Shown: in pieces, positions 7,087 to 15,013 of the stretch
How positions within the stretch are numbered: position 1 is the stretch's first letter
Layout of the letters: every line of letters starts with the position of its first letter
The notes under the pieces: model-generated
Databases searched by the model: none
Seen by the model: only the letters and a program-made list of their open reading frames with translations
What the model was told of the DNA's origin: nothing
Assembly: GCA_002694885.1 (NCBI GenBank)
Contig: NZNM01000132.1
Span: forward strand, 62,001-126,000
Reading direction: 5' to 3'
DNA from: Opitutaceae bacterium
Lineage (GTDB): Bacteria > Verrucomicrobiota > Verrucomicrobiia > Opitutales > Opitutaceae
Length of the DNA: 64,000 nt
Made by a program: the position numbers and the translations under genes

Positions 7087-8946
7087 ATGCAGATTGACTT
7101 TCCTTCGAGCCTGGCGGCTCTTCGTCTTACTTTGGCTATTTTTTACTCCCTATTGGGCGGTTTCGCTATAGGGGAGCGCCCAAACATTCTATGGATCACC
7201 AGCGAGGACAATGGGATATCATGGGTGAGCTGCTATGGCGGAACTAACGCCAGTACACCGGCGATTGACCAATTGGCGAAGGAGGGATTTCGCTACACCA
7301 ACTGCTTTGACAATGCTGCTGTTTGCGCTCCGACTCGATCTGTCTGGATTACGGGGATGTACGGGATTTCCAACGGAACGCAGCCGATGCGGAGCCGCAA
7401 TCTGATTCCCCACGAACAGATCAAGTACTATCCGGATCTTCTCAGGGAGGCAGGCTATCATACGTCGAATCCAGGTAAGACCGACTATAACATCGGCGGC
7501 CGGGAGGACAAAGATTGTTGGGATTACAAGGGAGGCGAGGAGCCTTATGGCTGGCGTCTGCGCAAGCCGGGGCAACCTTTCTTCGCGATTGTCAATATCG
7601 GCGACAGCCATGAAAGCCGTGCTCATGGAAGCTTAGACGAGATCAGGAAAGATCCGGCTAAAATGAAGCTACATGCCTATCACCCCGATCTTCCGGTGAT
7701 AAGGAAGAACTACGCCAAGTACGCGGAGGCGGTCGAAAACATGGACCGAAAAGTACAGCAAACTATCGACGCCCTCAAGGCTGATGGACTCTACGAGGAC
7801 ACGATTATAATTTACAACTCGGACCACGGTGGGGTGATGGCCCGCAGCAAGCGCTTCCTTTACTCCAGCGGCGTTCATTGCCCGCTAGTAATTCGAATTC
7901 CCGAGAAGATGAAACACCTCTATCCGGGTAGCCGGCCGGAAACGACTGTGGACCGATTGGTCAGTTTCGTTGATATGCCGAAAACGTGGCTGAGCCTTGC
8001 TGGCGCGGAGATCCCCAACACATTCCAGGGTACGGTCTTTTTGGGAGATGGTATGGAACCCGAGCCCGAATATCACTTGGGCTTCCGAGAGCGAGCGGAC
8101 GAAAGACTCGACCATGTCCGACTTATTCGAACAGGACGTTATTCGTATCATAAAAACTACTACCCGTTTGCTCCCGCTGGGCATCATTTGGCCTATCTTT
8201 GGAAGGCTCAACTGACGCCAGCCTGGGAGCAGCATCACCGGGATGGCAAGACGAACGCGATTACGGGTCGGTTCTTCGAGCCACGCGTCACTGAAGAGTT
8301 CTACGACAACCAAAGCGATTTCGACAACGTACACAATTTGATCGACGCCCCCGCCCATCAAGAGCGGATTGCCAAGATGAGGGCGGCATTGCGGCAAAAG
8401 CAACTCGAACTGCGTGACTCGGGTATGTTGCCGGAAAAAATGCGAGAGCGACGAGCAGCTGAAAACAATCTTACCATTTACGAGATGGTTCGAAACGAGA
8501 ATCTGTATCCGCTTGAGTCTTACCTAAACGCTGCCGATCTAGCTCTGGAGCGAGACAAATCGAATCTGGAGGCATTCGTTGAATGGATGTCGGACGACGA
8601 CGAAGGCATACGGTGGTGGGCGATTGTCGGATTGCGTTTGCTCGATGATGCTGCTCGCCCTGCGAACGCGATCCTGAAGAACGCCCTCAAGGACGAATCG
8701 CACGAAGTACGCATGATGGCTGCCTGGATATTGATCGGCTTGGGACAAGGCGATCAAGCGTTGGAAACACTCGACGAGCTTGTATTTGAAGGCACTGAAA
8801 ACGAACCCATGCTTCACAATGTTATCGACTGGATCGGCGAGCCCGCATTTCCACTGGTGAGAAAATATCTCGACAACGGAGGCAGTCGCGAGGGCCGATA
8901 CGGTATCAGCATCTTTGCGCGAATCGCCCAGGTGCAAGGCTGGTAA
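7087..8946 (+). CDS. Secreted sulfatase with C-terminal HEAT-like repeats
   Basis: A 619-residue arylsulfatase-family hydrolase. The ATG at 7087 is chosen over the upstream codon at 6985 because it starts a signal peptide (hydrophobic stretch LTLAIFYSLLGGFAIG). The catalytic domain follows at once: NILWITSEDN supplies the first metal ligands, and C80-A-P-T-R84 is the C-x-P-x-R motif whose cysteine becomes formylglycine. SDHGGVMARSKRFLYSSGVH contains the second metal site and an arginine or lysine near the sulfate. After about residue 470 the protein changes to helical repeats (DDEGIRWWAIVGLRLL, then SHEVRMMAAWILIGLG), a PBS/HEAT-like tail seen in planctomycete and verrucomicrobial sulfatases. 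The substrate is probably a sulfated polysaccharide, by inference. No formylglycine-generating enzyme gene is in the window. Confidence 0.92.
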   Translation: MQIDFPSSLAALRLTLAIFYSLLGGFAIGERPNILWITSEDNGISWVSCYGGTNASTPAIDQLAKEGFRYTNCFDNAAVCAPTRSVWITGMYGISNGTQPMRSRNLIPHEQIKYYPDLLREAGYHTSNPGKTDYNIGGREDKDCWDYKGGEEPYGWRLRKPGQPFFAIVNIGDSHESRAHGSLDEIRKDPAKMKLHAYHPDLPVIRKNYAKYAEAVENMDRKVQQTIDALKADGLYEDTIIIYNSDHGGVMARSKRFLYSSGVHCPLVIRIPEKMKHLYPGSRPETTVDRLVSFVDMPKTWLSLAGAEIPNTFQGTVFLGDGMEPEPEYHLGFRERADERLDHVRLIRTGRYSYHKNYYPFAPAGHHLAYLWKAQLTPAWEQHHRDGKTNAITGRFFEPRVTEEFYDNQSDFDNVHNLIDAPAHQERIAKMRAALRQKQLELRDSGMLPEKMRERRAAENNLTIYEMVRNENLYPLESYLNAADLALERDKSNLEAFVEWMSDDDEGIRWWAIVGLRLLDDAARPANAILKNALKDESHEVRMMAAWILIGLGQGDQALETLDELVFEGTENEPMLHNVIDWIGEPAFPLVRKYLDNGGSREGRYGISIFARIAQVQGW

Positions 8947-8953
8947 AGCTGGC

Positions 8954-9799
8954 CTACTGCCCTACGAGCTCATCCCATACGGCCTGTATTTCTTTCCTGG
9001 CTACGACTGCGTCTTGCCAAACGTTAGGAAAACAGTCGAGGGCATATCCAGACCCTTTAGGGCCGAGTTCCACCACAGCCCACAGCGTTTGCCCAGGCTG
9101 AGGTCCCGCTAACCAAGTTTCCAAGGCTGGGCGGAGGAAACAGTCTCGCCAGGCTATAAAGTCCAAGTCCAAGTCGCCCTTACCGTTCGTTATGGGAGTT
9201 TGGCAATGTGATCCCGTGAAGGTGCGAAAATGAATAAGCTCGCTAGACTGGAAGAGGTCGACTCGGTATTCCGAGAAGCGACTCCAGAAATCTTCTGGTC
9301 TGAGGTGTTTGATGATGGCCGGATGGGAATAGTCGAAATTGACGCGCAGGGTCTCGTCGTAGAGGCTTTTGTATTCATCGATCAATGCCAGGCCTTTTTC
9401 AGGGGTTTCGGTAGCCGTATCGCGATGCCATTCGATCGCGGGCTTGAGCCCTATGGATTGCCCGTATTGCAGAGCGGCTCGAGCCACCTCTACGGCTTCA
9501 GGAATAGGCGTATCGTGGTCGCAAAGCTGAACATTGACATGGACGCAGCCTGTATCGCGGAACCGATCGAGTTTGGATTCCGCCTCTTCGACGCTGCCAA
9601 TGTCGACCATGCCGATGAGCGTTAATCCGCTATTCTGGCATGCCTGAACGGTTGACGGATTCGCTCCTGCACTGAACCCGACAAATCCGGCTTCCTTGGC
9701 TTCCTGCGTTTTGCGATCCATCGACCACTCGTCGGATTCGGAGGGATGCCGCATAAGAGTCCATTCTGCGGCGCAGAGATTTAGTCTAGGTTTTGACAC
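8954..9799 (-). CDS. Sugar phosphate isomerase/epimerase-like TIM-barrel protein
   Basis: A 281-residue xylose-isomerase-like TIM barrel of the AP endonuclease 2 family. Candidate metal ligands are the glutamate in PAIEWHRDTATETPEKG, the aspartate and histidine in VNFDYSHPAIIKHL, the histidine in LIHFRTFTGSHCQTP, and the glutamate in VVELGPKGSG near the end. This order of E, D/H, H, E is the usual one for such isomerases. The start is GTG at 9797-9799; the nearby ATG is out of frame. It ends 7 bases from the sulfatase in a convergent pair. Reaction unknown; isomerase, epimerase or dehydratase roles are all possible. Confidence 0.8.
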   Translation of the reverse strand: MSKPRLNLCAAEWTLMRHPSESDEWSMDRKTQEAKEAGFVGFSAGANPSTVQACQNSGLTLIGMVDIGSVEEAESKLDRFRDTGCVHVNVQLCDHDTPIPEAVEVARAALQYGQSIGLKPAIEWHRDTATETPEKGLALIDEYKSLYDETLRVNFDYSHPAIIKHLRPEDFWSRFSEYRVDLFQSSELIHFRTFTGSHCQTPITNGKGDLDLDFIAWRDCFLRPALETWLAGPQPGQTLWAVVELGPKGSGYALDCFPNVWQDAVVARKEIQAVWDELVGQ

Positions 9800-9838
9800 G
9801 CGGACCGCATTTCAGGTTTATAGGGTCGCCGTGTCAAA
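9792..9838. promoter_or_regulatory. Inverted repeat at the start of the isomerase gene
   Basis: Nine-base arms TTTGACACG (9792-9800) and CGTGTCAAA (9830-9838) are exact reverse complements separated by 29 bases. The left arm covers the GTG start codon of the 8954-9799 gene. This could be an operator with two half-sites about four helical turns apart, or a weak RNA stem hiding the start codon. No functional evidence. Confidence 0.25.
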
Positions 9839-9981
9839 GCCTATGCAGACCAGTATAGTTGCTGGGAAATGGTCCACGGCCTGAGGGTGAATCTTCGCTA
9901 GGTCCAGTGCCAGCGGTTAGACTTGGCCACCATTTCGATTTGGAAGACCGAAATGTTCCTCCCAACCATTTGCCGAGCGCT

Positions 9982-11274
9982 TCACTCGTCCCACTCGATA
10001 TCGGCTCCGAGCTTGCGGAGGTTTTCCGCGAAGTAGGGATGGGCTCGGCGAATCGGATCGGCTTTGCGTACAATGCTTTTGCCCTCGATGCTGGCGGCCA
10101 TCATGTAGAGGGCAACGGCGGCCCGAATGATATAGGGCGGTTCCACGGATGCCGGGCGCAAGGTTCGGTTTCCGAATACGATGATCCGGTGAGGGTCACT
10201 CATAACCGCGTGGGCTCCGAACTTGGTCAGCTCGGGAAGCCAAGAAAAGCCGCCCTCGTAGACCTTGTTCCAGAAGTGCATGACGCCGTCGGCCTTGGTG
10301 GCCAGGGCGATCATCAGGGGAAGCAGGTCGACGGGGAAGTAGGGCCAGGGAGCCGCTTCGATTTTCGGAAGCAAGTTTGTCGTATAAGGCTGTTGAATAC
10401 TAAATCGCTGGTTGGCCGGACAGACGGCAGTGTCCCCGTCGTGATGAATCTCGACGCCCAGTTTGGCGAAGCTCCTCCCGATCAGATCGAAATGCTGGGG
10501 CGTGGAATCGCTGACTTCCACATTTCCTCCAGTAATAGCGCCGAGAGCCAGAAATGTGGCGACCTCATGGTGATCGGATGAAATGCGGGCGCTGGCGCCG
10601 CCGAGGGCGTCTATCCCAGTAACCTTTAGAACGCTGGTGCCGATACCCTCGATTTGGGCTCCCATGGATGCGAGAAAGCGGCAAAGGTCCTGAACATGCG
10701 GTTCGCTGGCGGCATTGGTCAGCCTCGATTGGCCTTTGGCGATCGAAGCGGCCATGACAAAGGTTTCGGTGGTCGTTACCGACATGTAGTCGGCCCAATG
10801 CTCGGCTCCGGTAAAGCCTCCATCGGCAGCGATATGCAGTTCATCATTGTGAGTGATCCTCGCGCCGAGATGCTCGAGAATTTCCAGATGCGGGTCCAGC
10901 TCCCGAATTCCCAGGGCGCAGCCTTTTGGATTGGAATCAAGATTGATGCGATTAAAGCGATAGAGCAGTGGAGCGAAAAGCAGCACGGACGAGCGCATCC
11001 CTTGAGGCAGGTCTTTCGAATCGAAGGAATCTGTCAGGTTGGAATGATCCAGCCTCATGGTTTTGGCATCGCGATTCCAGTCGATTTGCGAGCCGATTTG
11101 CCGGAAGAAAGCGACGAGCTTCTCGATATCCGTTATCGCCGGGACGTTGCTCAGCTCCACGGGATCTGAAGTGAGCAGGCTCGCGCACAATATGGGCAGA
11201 ACTGCGTTTTTGTTTCCCGAAGGAGCTATTTTCCCGCTCAGCGGCTTTCCGCCATGTACGATTAAATCTGCCAT
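9982..11274 (-). CDS. murA: UDP-N-acetylglucosamine 1-carboxyvinyltransferase (MurA)
   Basis: MurA transfers enolpyruvate from PEP to UDP-GlcNAc, the first committed step of peptidoglycan synthesis. The 430-residue product has the EPSP-synthase fold. It keeps the start SGNKNAVLPILCA with Lys22 and Asn23 (catalytic and UDP-GlcNAc contacts) and the active-site loop KGCALGIRELDPHLEILEHL with Cys119 at the position of E. coli Cys115, the fosfomycin target. The later YFPVDLLPLMIAL carries the aspartate matching Asp305. It differs from the textbook sequence around NKVYEGGFSWLPEL, where most MurA proteins have E-N-R-(F/Y). It may therefore be a divergent MurA. A paralogous enolpyruvyl transferase is less likely because the cysteine and both N-terminal residues are kept. 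Confidence 0.85.
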   Translation of the reverse strand: MADLIVHGGKPLSGKIAPSGNKNAVLPILCASLLTSDPVELSNVPAITDIEKLVAFFRQIGSQIDWNRDAKTMRLDHSNLTDSFDSKDLPQGMRSSVLLFAPLLYRFNRINLDSNPKGCALGIRELDPHLEILEHLGARITHNDELHIAADGGFTGAEHWADYMSVTTTETFVMAASIAKGQSRLTNAASEPHVQDLCRFLASMGAQIEGIGTSVLKVTGIDALGGASARISSDHHEVATFLALGAITGGNVEVSDSTPQHFDLIGRSFAKLGVEIHHDGDTAVCPANQRFSIQQPYTTNLLPKIEAAPWPYFPVDLLPLMIALATKADGVMHFWNKVYEGGFSWLPELTKFGAHAVMSDPHRIIVFGNRTLRPASVEPPYIIRAAVALYMMAASIEGKSIVRKADPIRRAHPYFAENLRKLGADIEWDE

Positions 11275-11353
11275 AAGAAGAGGTAGAGCAGAGACTCAGT
11301 TCACTCGGACTGATTTTCAACGCCAATATTCCAGGCTACTCCCGCGTTGAGTC

Positions 11354-11390
11354 ATAAACGATCAATAAAGATTGATCTTTGACCGTTTAT
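11354..11390. repeat. Nested inverted repeats between murA and panB
   Basis: Outer arms ATAAACG (11354-11360) and CGTTTAT (11384-11390) enclose inner arms GATCAAT (11360-11366) and ATTGATC (11371-11377). The A/T-rich nested dyads lie between divergent murA and panB, 120 bases before panB. They could be a regulator site or a short RNA stem. Nothing identifies the binding protein. Confidence 0.3.
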
Positions 11391-11509
11391 TATCATGAAC
11401 GAGCACTCCCGACATCTAGGCCGTGCCAGGTGATTGGGGTAAAAACTCCTCCAATACGATAACAGCTATAGATTCACGAGGATCCTGATCTCTAGGACAG
11501 GCACCCGAA

Positions 11510-12301
11510 ATGAAAACGATACCAGAATTCCTTCGTCGGAAAGCGGCAAGGTCGCCTATCACTATGGCGACCTGTTACGATGCTGCTACTGCCAAAATCT
11601 TGAACGACACGAGCGTGGATGCTCTATTAGTCGGCGATTCCTGCGCCATGGTTGTCCATGGGTACGATAGTACCGTTCATGCGACGGTGGAAATGATGGC
11701 AAGCCATACGGCCGCGGTTCGCAGGGGATCTGCTGACAAGGTCATTATCTCGGATTTGCCGTTTCTATCTTACCGAGGAAGCGAAGACGTCTCAACCCAA
11801 GCGGTTTCGACTCTCATGCGGGCGGGGTCGAATGGAGTGAAAATCGAGCGCTGCAAGGGCAACACGGAGCTGATTACTCGATTGGTCGATGCAGGAGTTC
11901 CGGTGATGGGGCACTTGGGGATGACGCCTCAGTCGGTGAATGAGTTTGGCGGTTTCAAGATGCAGGCCAAAGATGAGCGAGCTGCTCAAACTTTGCTCGA
12001 AGAAGCGCTGGAGCTAGAGGAAGCCGGATGTTTCTCGATCGTGTTGGAGTGCATTCCGAGCTCGGTAGCGGAACGGGTGACCGATGCCTTAGAGATCCCG
12101 ACGATCGGCATCGGGAGCGGTCCTTCCACCTCTGGCCAGGTTCTAGTGATCAACGATATTTTGGGACTGGATTCTACGTTCCAGCCGTCTTTCGCTCGCC
12201 GCTACATGGATGGCGATCAGATGGTCGCTCGGGCGGTAGAGGGGTACTGCGAAGATGTCCGCGAAGGCGAATACCCGAATGAAGGAGAGTTTCGGCCATG
12301 A
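11510..12301 (+). CDS. panB: 3-methyl-2-oxobutanoate hydroxymethyltransferase PanB
   Basis: PanB makes ketopantoate from 2-oxoisovalerate and methylenetetrahydrofolate, the first step of pantothenate synthesis. The 263-residue product shows the family blocks ITMATCYDAATAKIL, LLVGDSCAMVVHGYDST (metal-binding aspartate), GVKIERC, VPVMGHLGMTPQSVNEFGGF, SIVLECIP (catalytic glutamate) and IGIGSG. It opens a four-gene operon: the panC start codon overlaps the panB stop in an ATGA arrangement at 12298-12301. The ATG at 11510 begins directly before the conserved domain. Normal length; no defects. Confidence 0.97.
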   Translation: MKTIPEFLRRKAARSPITMATCYDAATAKILNDTSVDALLVGDSCAMVVHGYDSTVHATVEMMASHTAAVRRGSADKVIISDLPFLSYRGSEDVSTQAVSTLMRAGSNGVKIERCKGNTELITRLVDAGVPVMGHLGMTPQSVNEFGGFKMQAKDERAAQTLLEEALELEEAGCFSIVLECIPSSVAERVTDALEIPTIGIGSGPSTSGQVLVINDILGLDSTFQPSFARRYMDGDQMVARAVEGYCEDVREGEYPNEGEFRP

Positions 12302-13095
12302 TTCCCGTGTTTAGAAAAAAGGAGGAATGGTCGTCCTATCGAGATGGACTGCCTGATGCGAAAACGCTCGGCTTCGTGCCAACAATGGGAGGCTTGCACG
12401 AAGGGCACTGTTCCTTGATACGGCGATCGCTGGCGGAAAATGATTTTACGGTTGTCAGTATTTTTCTTAACCGAACCCAGTTCAACAACGTAGCGGATTT
12501 CGAGTCCTATCCCGCGAATTTCGAGCAGGATGTGGCTTTGTTGCAAGACTTGGGAATAGGTGCTGTATTCGCTCCTGATTACGATTCGATGTATCCAGAT
12601 AATTATGCATATGTCGTCAGCGAGGCCTTGGACTCCAAGCCGATGGAGGGAGCCGAACGTCCTGGCCATTTCGATGGCGTTTTGACAGTCGTGTTAAAAT
12701 TGCTGAATATCGTTAGCCCAGATCGAGCTTACTTTGGAGAGAAAGATTACCAGCAGCTTCAGTTGGTGAAAGGAATGGTTCAGGCGTTTTTCCTGCCTGT
12801 GGAAATCGTCGCTTGCGAAACGGTAAGAGCGGAAGACGGATTAGCCCTGAGTTCCCGAAATCATAGGCTTTCTCGTGAAGCCCGAGCGTTGTCAGCTATG
12901 TTTCCTCGGATACTGAATACATCGGAAGATTCTAAAGAAGCTGAGTGCGAGCTGAAAAAGGCTGGATTCGATGTTGAATACGTCGAAGACAAGGATGGGC
13001 GTCGGTATGGGGCGGTCCGATTGGAAGGCGTTCGCTTGATCGACAATTTCGCTCTGCGGACCATAAGCCAAAAGATTGAGAGGTCCAGGCGATGA
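12298..13095 (+). CDS. panC: Pantothenate synthetase PanC
   Basis: PanC condenses pantoate with beta-alanine using ATP. The 265-residue product has GFVPTMGGLHEGHCSLIRRS with the HxGH nucleotidyltransferase motif (H-E-G-H), FLNRTQFNNVADFESYP for pantoate binding, and DRAYFGEKDYQQLQLV. It ends with the KMSKS-like part in ALSSRNHRLS. It overlaps panB and coaX by four bases each, so translation is likely coupled. It is slightly shorter than E. coli PanC (283), with the trimming in the C-terminal domain. Confidence 0.97.
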   Translation: MIPVFRKKEEWSSYRDGLPDAKTLGFVPTMGGLHEGHCSLIRRSLAENDFTVVSIFLNRTQFNNVADFESYPANFEQDVALLQDLGIGAVFAPDYDSMYPDNYAYVVSEALDSKPMEGAERPGHFDGVLTVVLKLLNIVSPDRAYFGEKDYQQLQLVKGMVQAFFLPVEIVACETVRAEDGLALSSRNHRLSREARALSAMFPRILNTSEDSKEAECELKKAGFDVEYVEDKDGRRYGAVRLEGVRLIDNFALRTISQKIERSRR

Positions 13096-13904
13096 ACTTG
13101 TGTATAGATGTAGGAAATTCTCAGTTGCACGGAGCCGTCTATCGACATTCAGGTGAGCTGAAAATGCAGTTGCGAAAAGAGTCCTCGAATCGGGTTTCCA
13201 GCGACGAGATGGGGCTTTTCTTGGTTTCCGCCCTTAGGGAAAAGGGGATCGATCCAGGCTCGATCAGCCGCATTGGGATCAGTTGCGTTGTGCCGGAAGA
13301 AACGCACACGCTTCGGGTTGCCTGTCGAGAGTATTTCAATACAGAGCCGCTCTTTTTGGAGGCCGGGGTGAAAACGAAACTCAAGATTAAGACGCGAAAC
13401 CCGCTGGAGGTTGGAGCGGATCGTATCGCCAATGCGATTGCGGCTTCTGAGCTCTACCCGAATGGAAACGTTGTCGTCGTCGATTTCGGGACTGCCATCA
13501 CGGTCGATGCGGTTAGCGTTGAGCGGGAGTATCTAGGTGGAGCGATTTGCGCGGGTCTAGTTTTGGCCATGGAGGCTTTGGGAACGAAAACAGCGAAGCT
13601 GCCTCACGTTGAGATCGTCCGTACGAATCGAGCCTTAGGAAAATCTTCAATCGAAAGTATCCAAAACGGCCTGTACTTTGGCTATCTTGGACTAGTGAGA
13701 GAGCTAGTTGGCCAGATCGGCAAAGAAGCGTTTGGGCTGGATTCCTACAAGACGATTGCGACCGGAGGGTACTCTCAGTTGTATAGAGACGAAAACCTTT
13801 TCGACGAAATCATTCCCGACTTGGTGCTCCAAGGCGTGAATACAATTTTAAAATTAAATCCGATCGAAGGAAAGCCAGGTCCCGAGATCGTGGACAGATC
13901 ATGA
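13092..13904 (+). CDS. coaX: Type III pantothenate kinase CoaX
   Basis: CoaX phosphorylates pantothenate, the entry step to CoA. This is the type III enzyme, unrelated to E. coli CoaA and not feedback-inhibited by CoA. The 270-residue ASKHA-fold product starts [13 protein letters not shown] (phosphate 1 loop), carries [16 protein letters not shown] (pantothenate-binding G-A-D-R), [15 protein letters not shown] (phosphate 2 loop) and IATGGYS (adenosine loop). It sits between panC and panD with four-base overlaps on both sides, so the vitamin pathway and its first activation step are translated together. Confidence 0.96.
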   Translation: MNLCIDVGNSQLHGAVYRHSGELKMQLRKESSNRVSSDEMGLFLVSALREKGIDPGSISRIGISCVVPEETHTLRVACREYFNTEPLFLEAGVKTKLKIKTRNPLEVGADRIANAIAASELYPNGNVVVVDFGTAITVDAVSVEREYLGGAICAGLVLAMEALGTKTAKLPHVEIVRTNRALGKSSIESIQNGLYFGYLGLVRELVGQIGKEAFGLDSYKTIATGGYSQLYRDENLFDEIIPDLVLQGVNTILKLNPIEGKPGPEIVDRS

Positions 13905-14272
13905 AACGTTCAATGCTCAAATCGAAGATCCATCGAGCTACGGTAACCAATGCGGATCTTGAATACGAAGGCTCGATTAGCATCGATCCTGCTCTTTGCG
14001 GGGCGGCCGATCTCGTCGAATTTGAAAAAGTCGATGTATACAACTGCGACAACGGGAATCGCTTCCATACCTACGTTATATGGGGAGAGGCGGGAGAAAT
14101 CTGCATCAACGGGGCGGCGGCTCGACTCGCTCAGCCGGGAGACCGCGTGATTATCGCGAGCTACATTGAGGTTGATGAACAGGACATTGACGCGTTTTCA
14201 CCCAAGCTGGTTTTAGTGGATGAGAAAAACGGCGTTTCGTCCCTGAAAAATCCAGGTGTTCGACGACCTTAA
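13901..14272 (+). CDS. panD: Aspartate 1-decarboxylase PanD
   Basis: PanD makes beta-alanine from aspartate using a pyruvoyl group formed by self-cleavage. The 123-residue proenzyme starts [20 protein letters not shown] and has the cleavage pair Gly24-Ser25 in YEGSISID, with Lys9 and Tyr22 as expected. The later [18 protein letters not shown] is the second conserved block. It is the last gene of the pan operon and supplies the second substrate of PanC. A short AACGAA/TTCGTT dyad follows at 14271-14287 before the opposing vsr gene. Confidence 0.97.
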   Translation: MKRSMLKSKIHRATVTNADLEYEGSISIDPALCGAADLVEFEKVDVYNCDNGNRFHTYVIWGEAGEICINGAAARLAQPGDRVIIASYIEVDEQDIDAFSPKLVLVDEKNGVSSLKNPGVRRP

Positions 14273-14302
14273 CGAACATAATTCGTTCGTCTATCTCATC
14301 GA

Positions 14303-14797
14303 CTAAAGACCAAATGCGTTTTTCTGTTCAGCCACGAGGCGGTGACTTTCGATTTCTTCGGGTAGCTCGTATTTAGTTTCTCGTGGCAGCTCGTTGATCA
14401 GCCGGGCGGCTACGGCCTCGAGGTCTTTTAATTCGCACTCCCAAATCACTAAAACGTTCCAACCGGCCTTCTGGAGAGCAGTTTGATTTCGGCGATCTCG
14501 TTCGACGTTTTTGCGAAACTTGGGGAGCCAGTAGTCCTGATTGGATTTTGGCGTGGTAGCGATTTTGCAATTGGGATGCCGATGCCAGAAGCAGCCGTGG
14601 ACGAAGACGACGGTTCGGTATTTGGGTAAGACGATATCCGGTTTTCCCGGCAGCTTCTTGTTGTGAGGACCGTTGACGGTAAAGCGGTATCCCAGGTTGT
14701 GCAGCAGGCTGCGAGCGATGAGCTCCGGTTTCGTATTCCGGCTCCCCACACGGCTCATCACCCAGGAGCGATGCAACTTGGAAATCTTGTCCGGCAT
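14303..14797 (-). CDS. vsr: Very-short-patch DNA mismatch endonuclease Vsr
   Basis: Vsr nicks DNA 5' of a T in a T:G mismatch that arises when 5-methylcytosine deaminates, starting very-short-patch repair. The 164-residue product has the family blocks VGSRNTKPELIARSLLHNLG, KLPGKPDIVLPKYR (catalytic aspartate in G-K-P-D), VFVHGCFWHRHPNC (zinc site) and WLPKFRKNVERD. In most genomes vsr sits beside a cytosine-C5 methyltransferase; here neither flank has one. It converges on the pan operon. Either the methylase is elsewhere or this is a stand-alone copy. Confidence 0.95.
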   Translation of the reverse strand: MPDKISKLHRSWVMSRVGSRNTKPELIARSLLHNLGYRFTVNGPHNKKLPGKPDIVLPKYRTVVFVHGCFWHRHPNCKIATTPKSNQDYWLPKFRKNVERDRRNQTALQKAGWNVLVIWECELKDLEAVAARLINELPRETKYELPEEIESHRLVAEQKNAFGL

Positions 14798-15013
14798 TGA
14801 GATAGTAAAGATTGATGTCCTCGGGAATGGCCTTCGAACGGCGAATCTTGGATTAGTCCTATGGCCTTGTCTGGGCTAAGACAACGTAGATGTACAAAGC
14901 TCGAGCAAGTTTTTGGCAATCGATTAGGTTGGATTCGCATAAATGCGATTGCCCTGAGGAAAAGAGCTGGCACGCTATGGCCGCTACAGGAACTACCTGA
15001 AAGAGATTCGAAT

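Noticed and set aside
9859-10581. 240-codon plus-strand ORF
   Set aside because: It lies antisense inside murA, whose protein shows all family motifs; the plus-strand text has no domain and poor composition.
14271-14287. Terminator between panD and vsr
   Set aside because: The AACGAA/TTCGTT stem has only six pairs, is A/T-rich and has no T-run, so it is too weak to list as a terminator.
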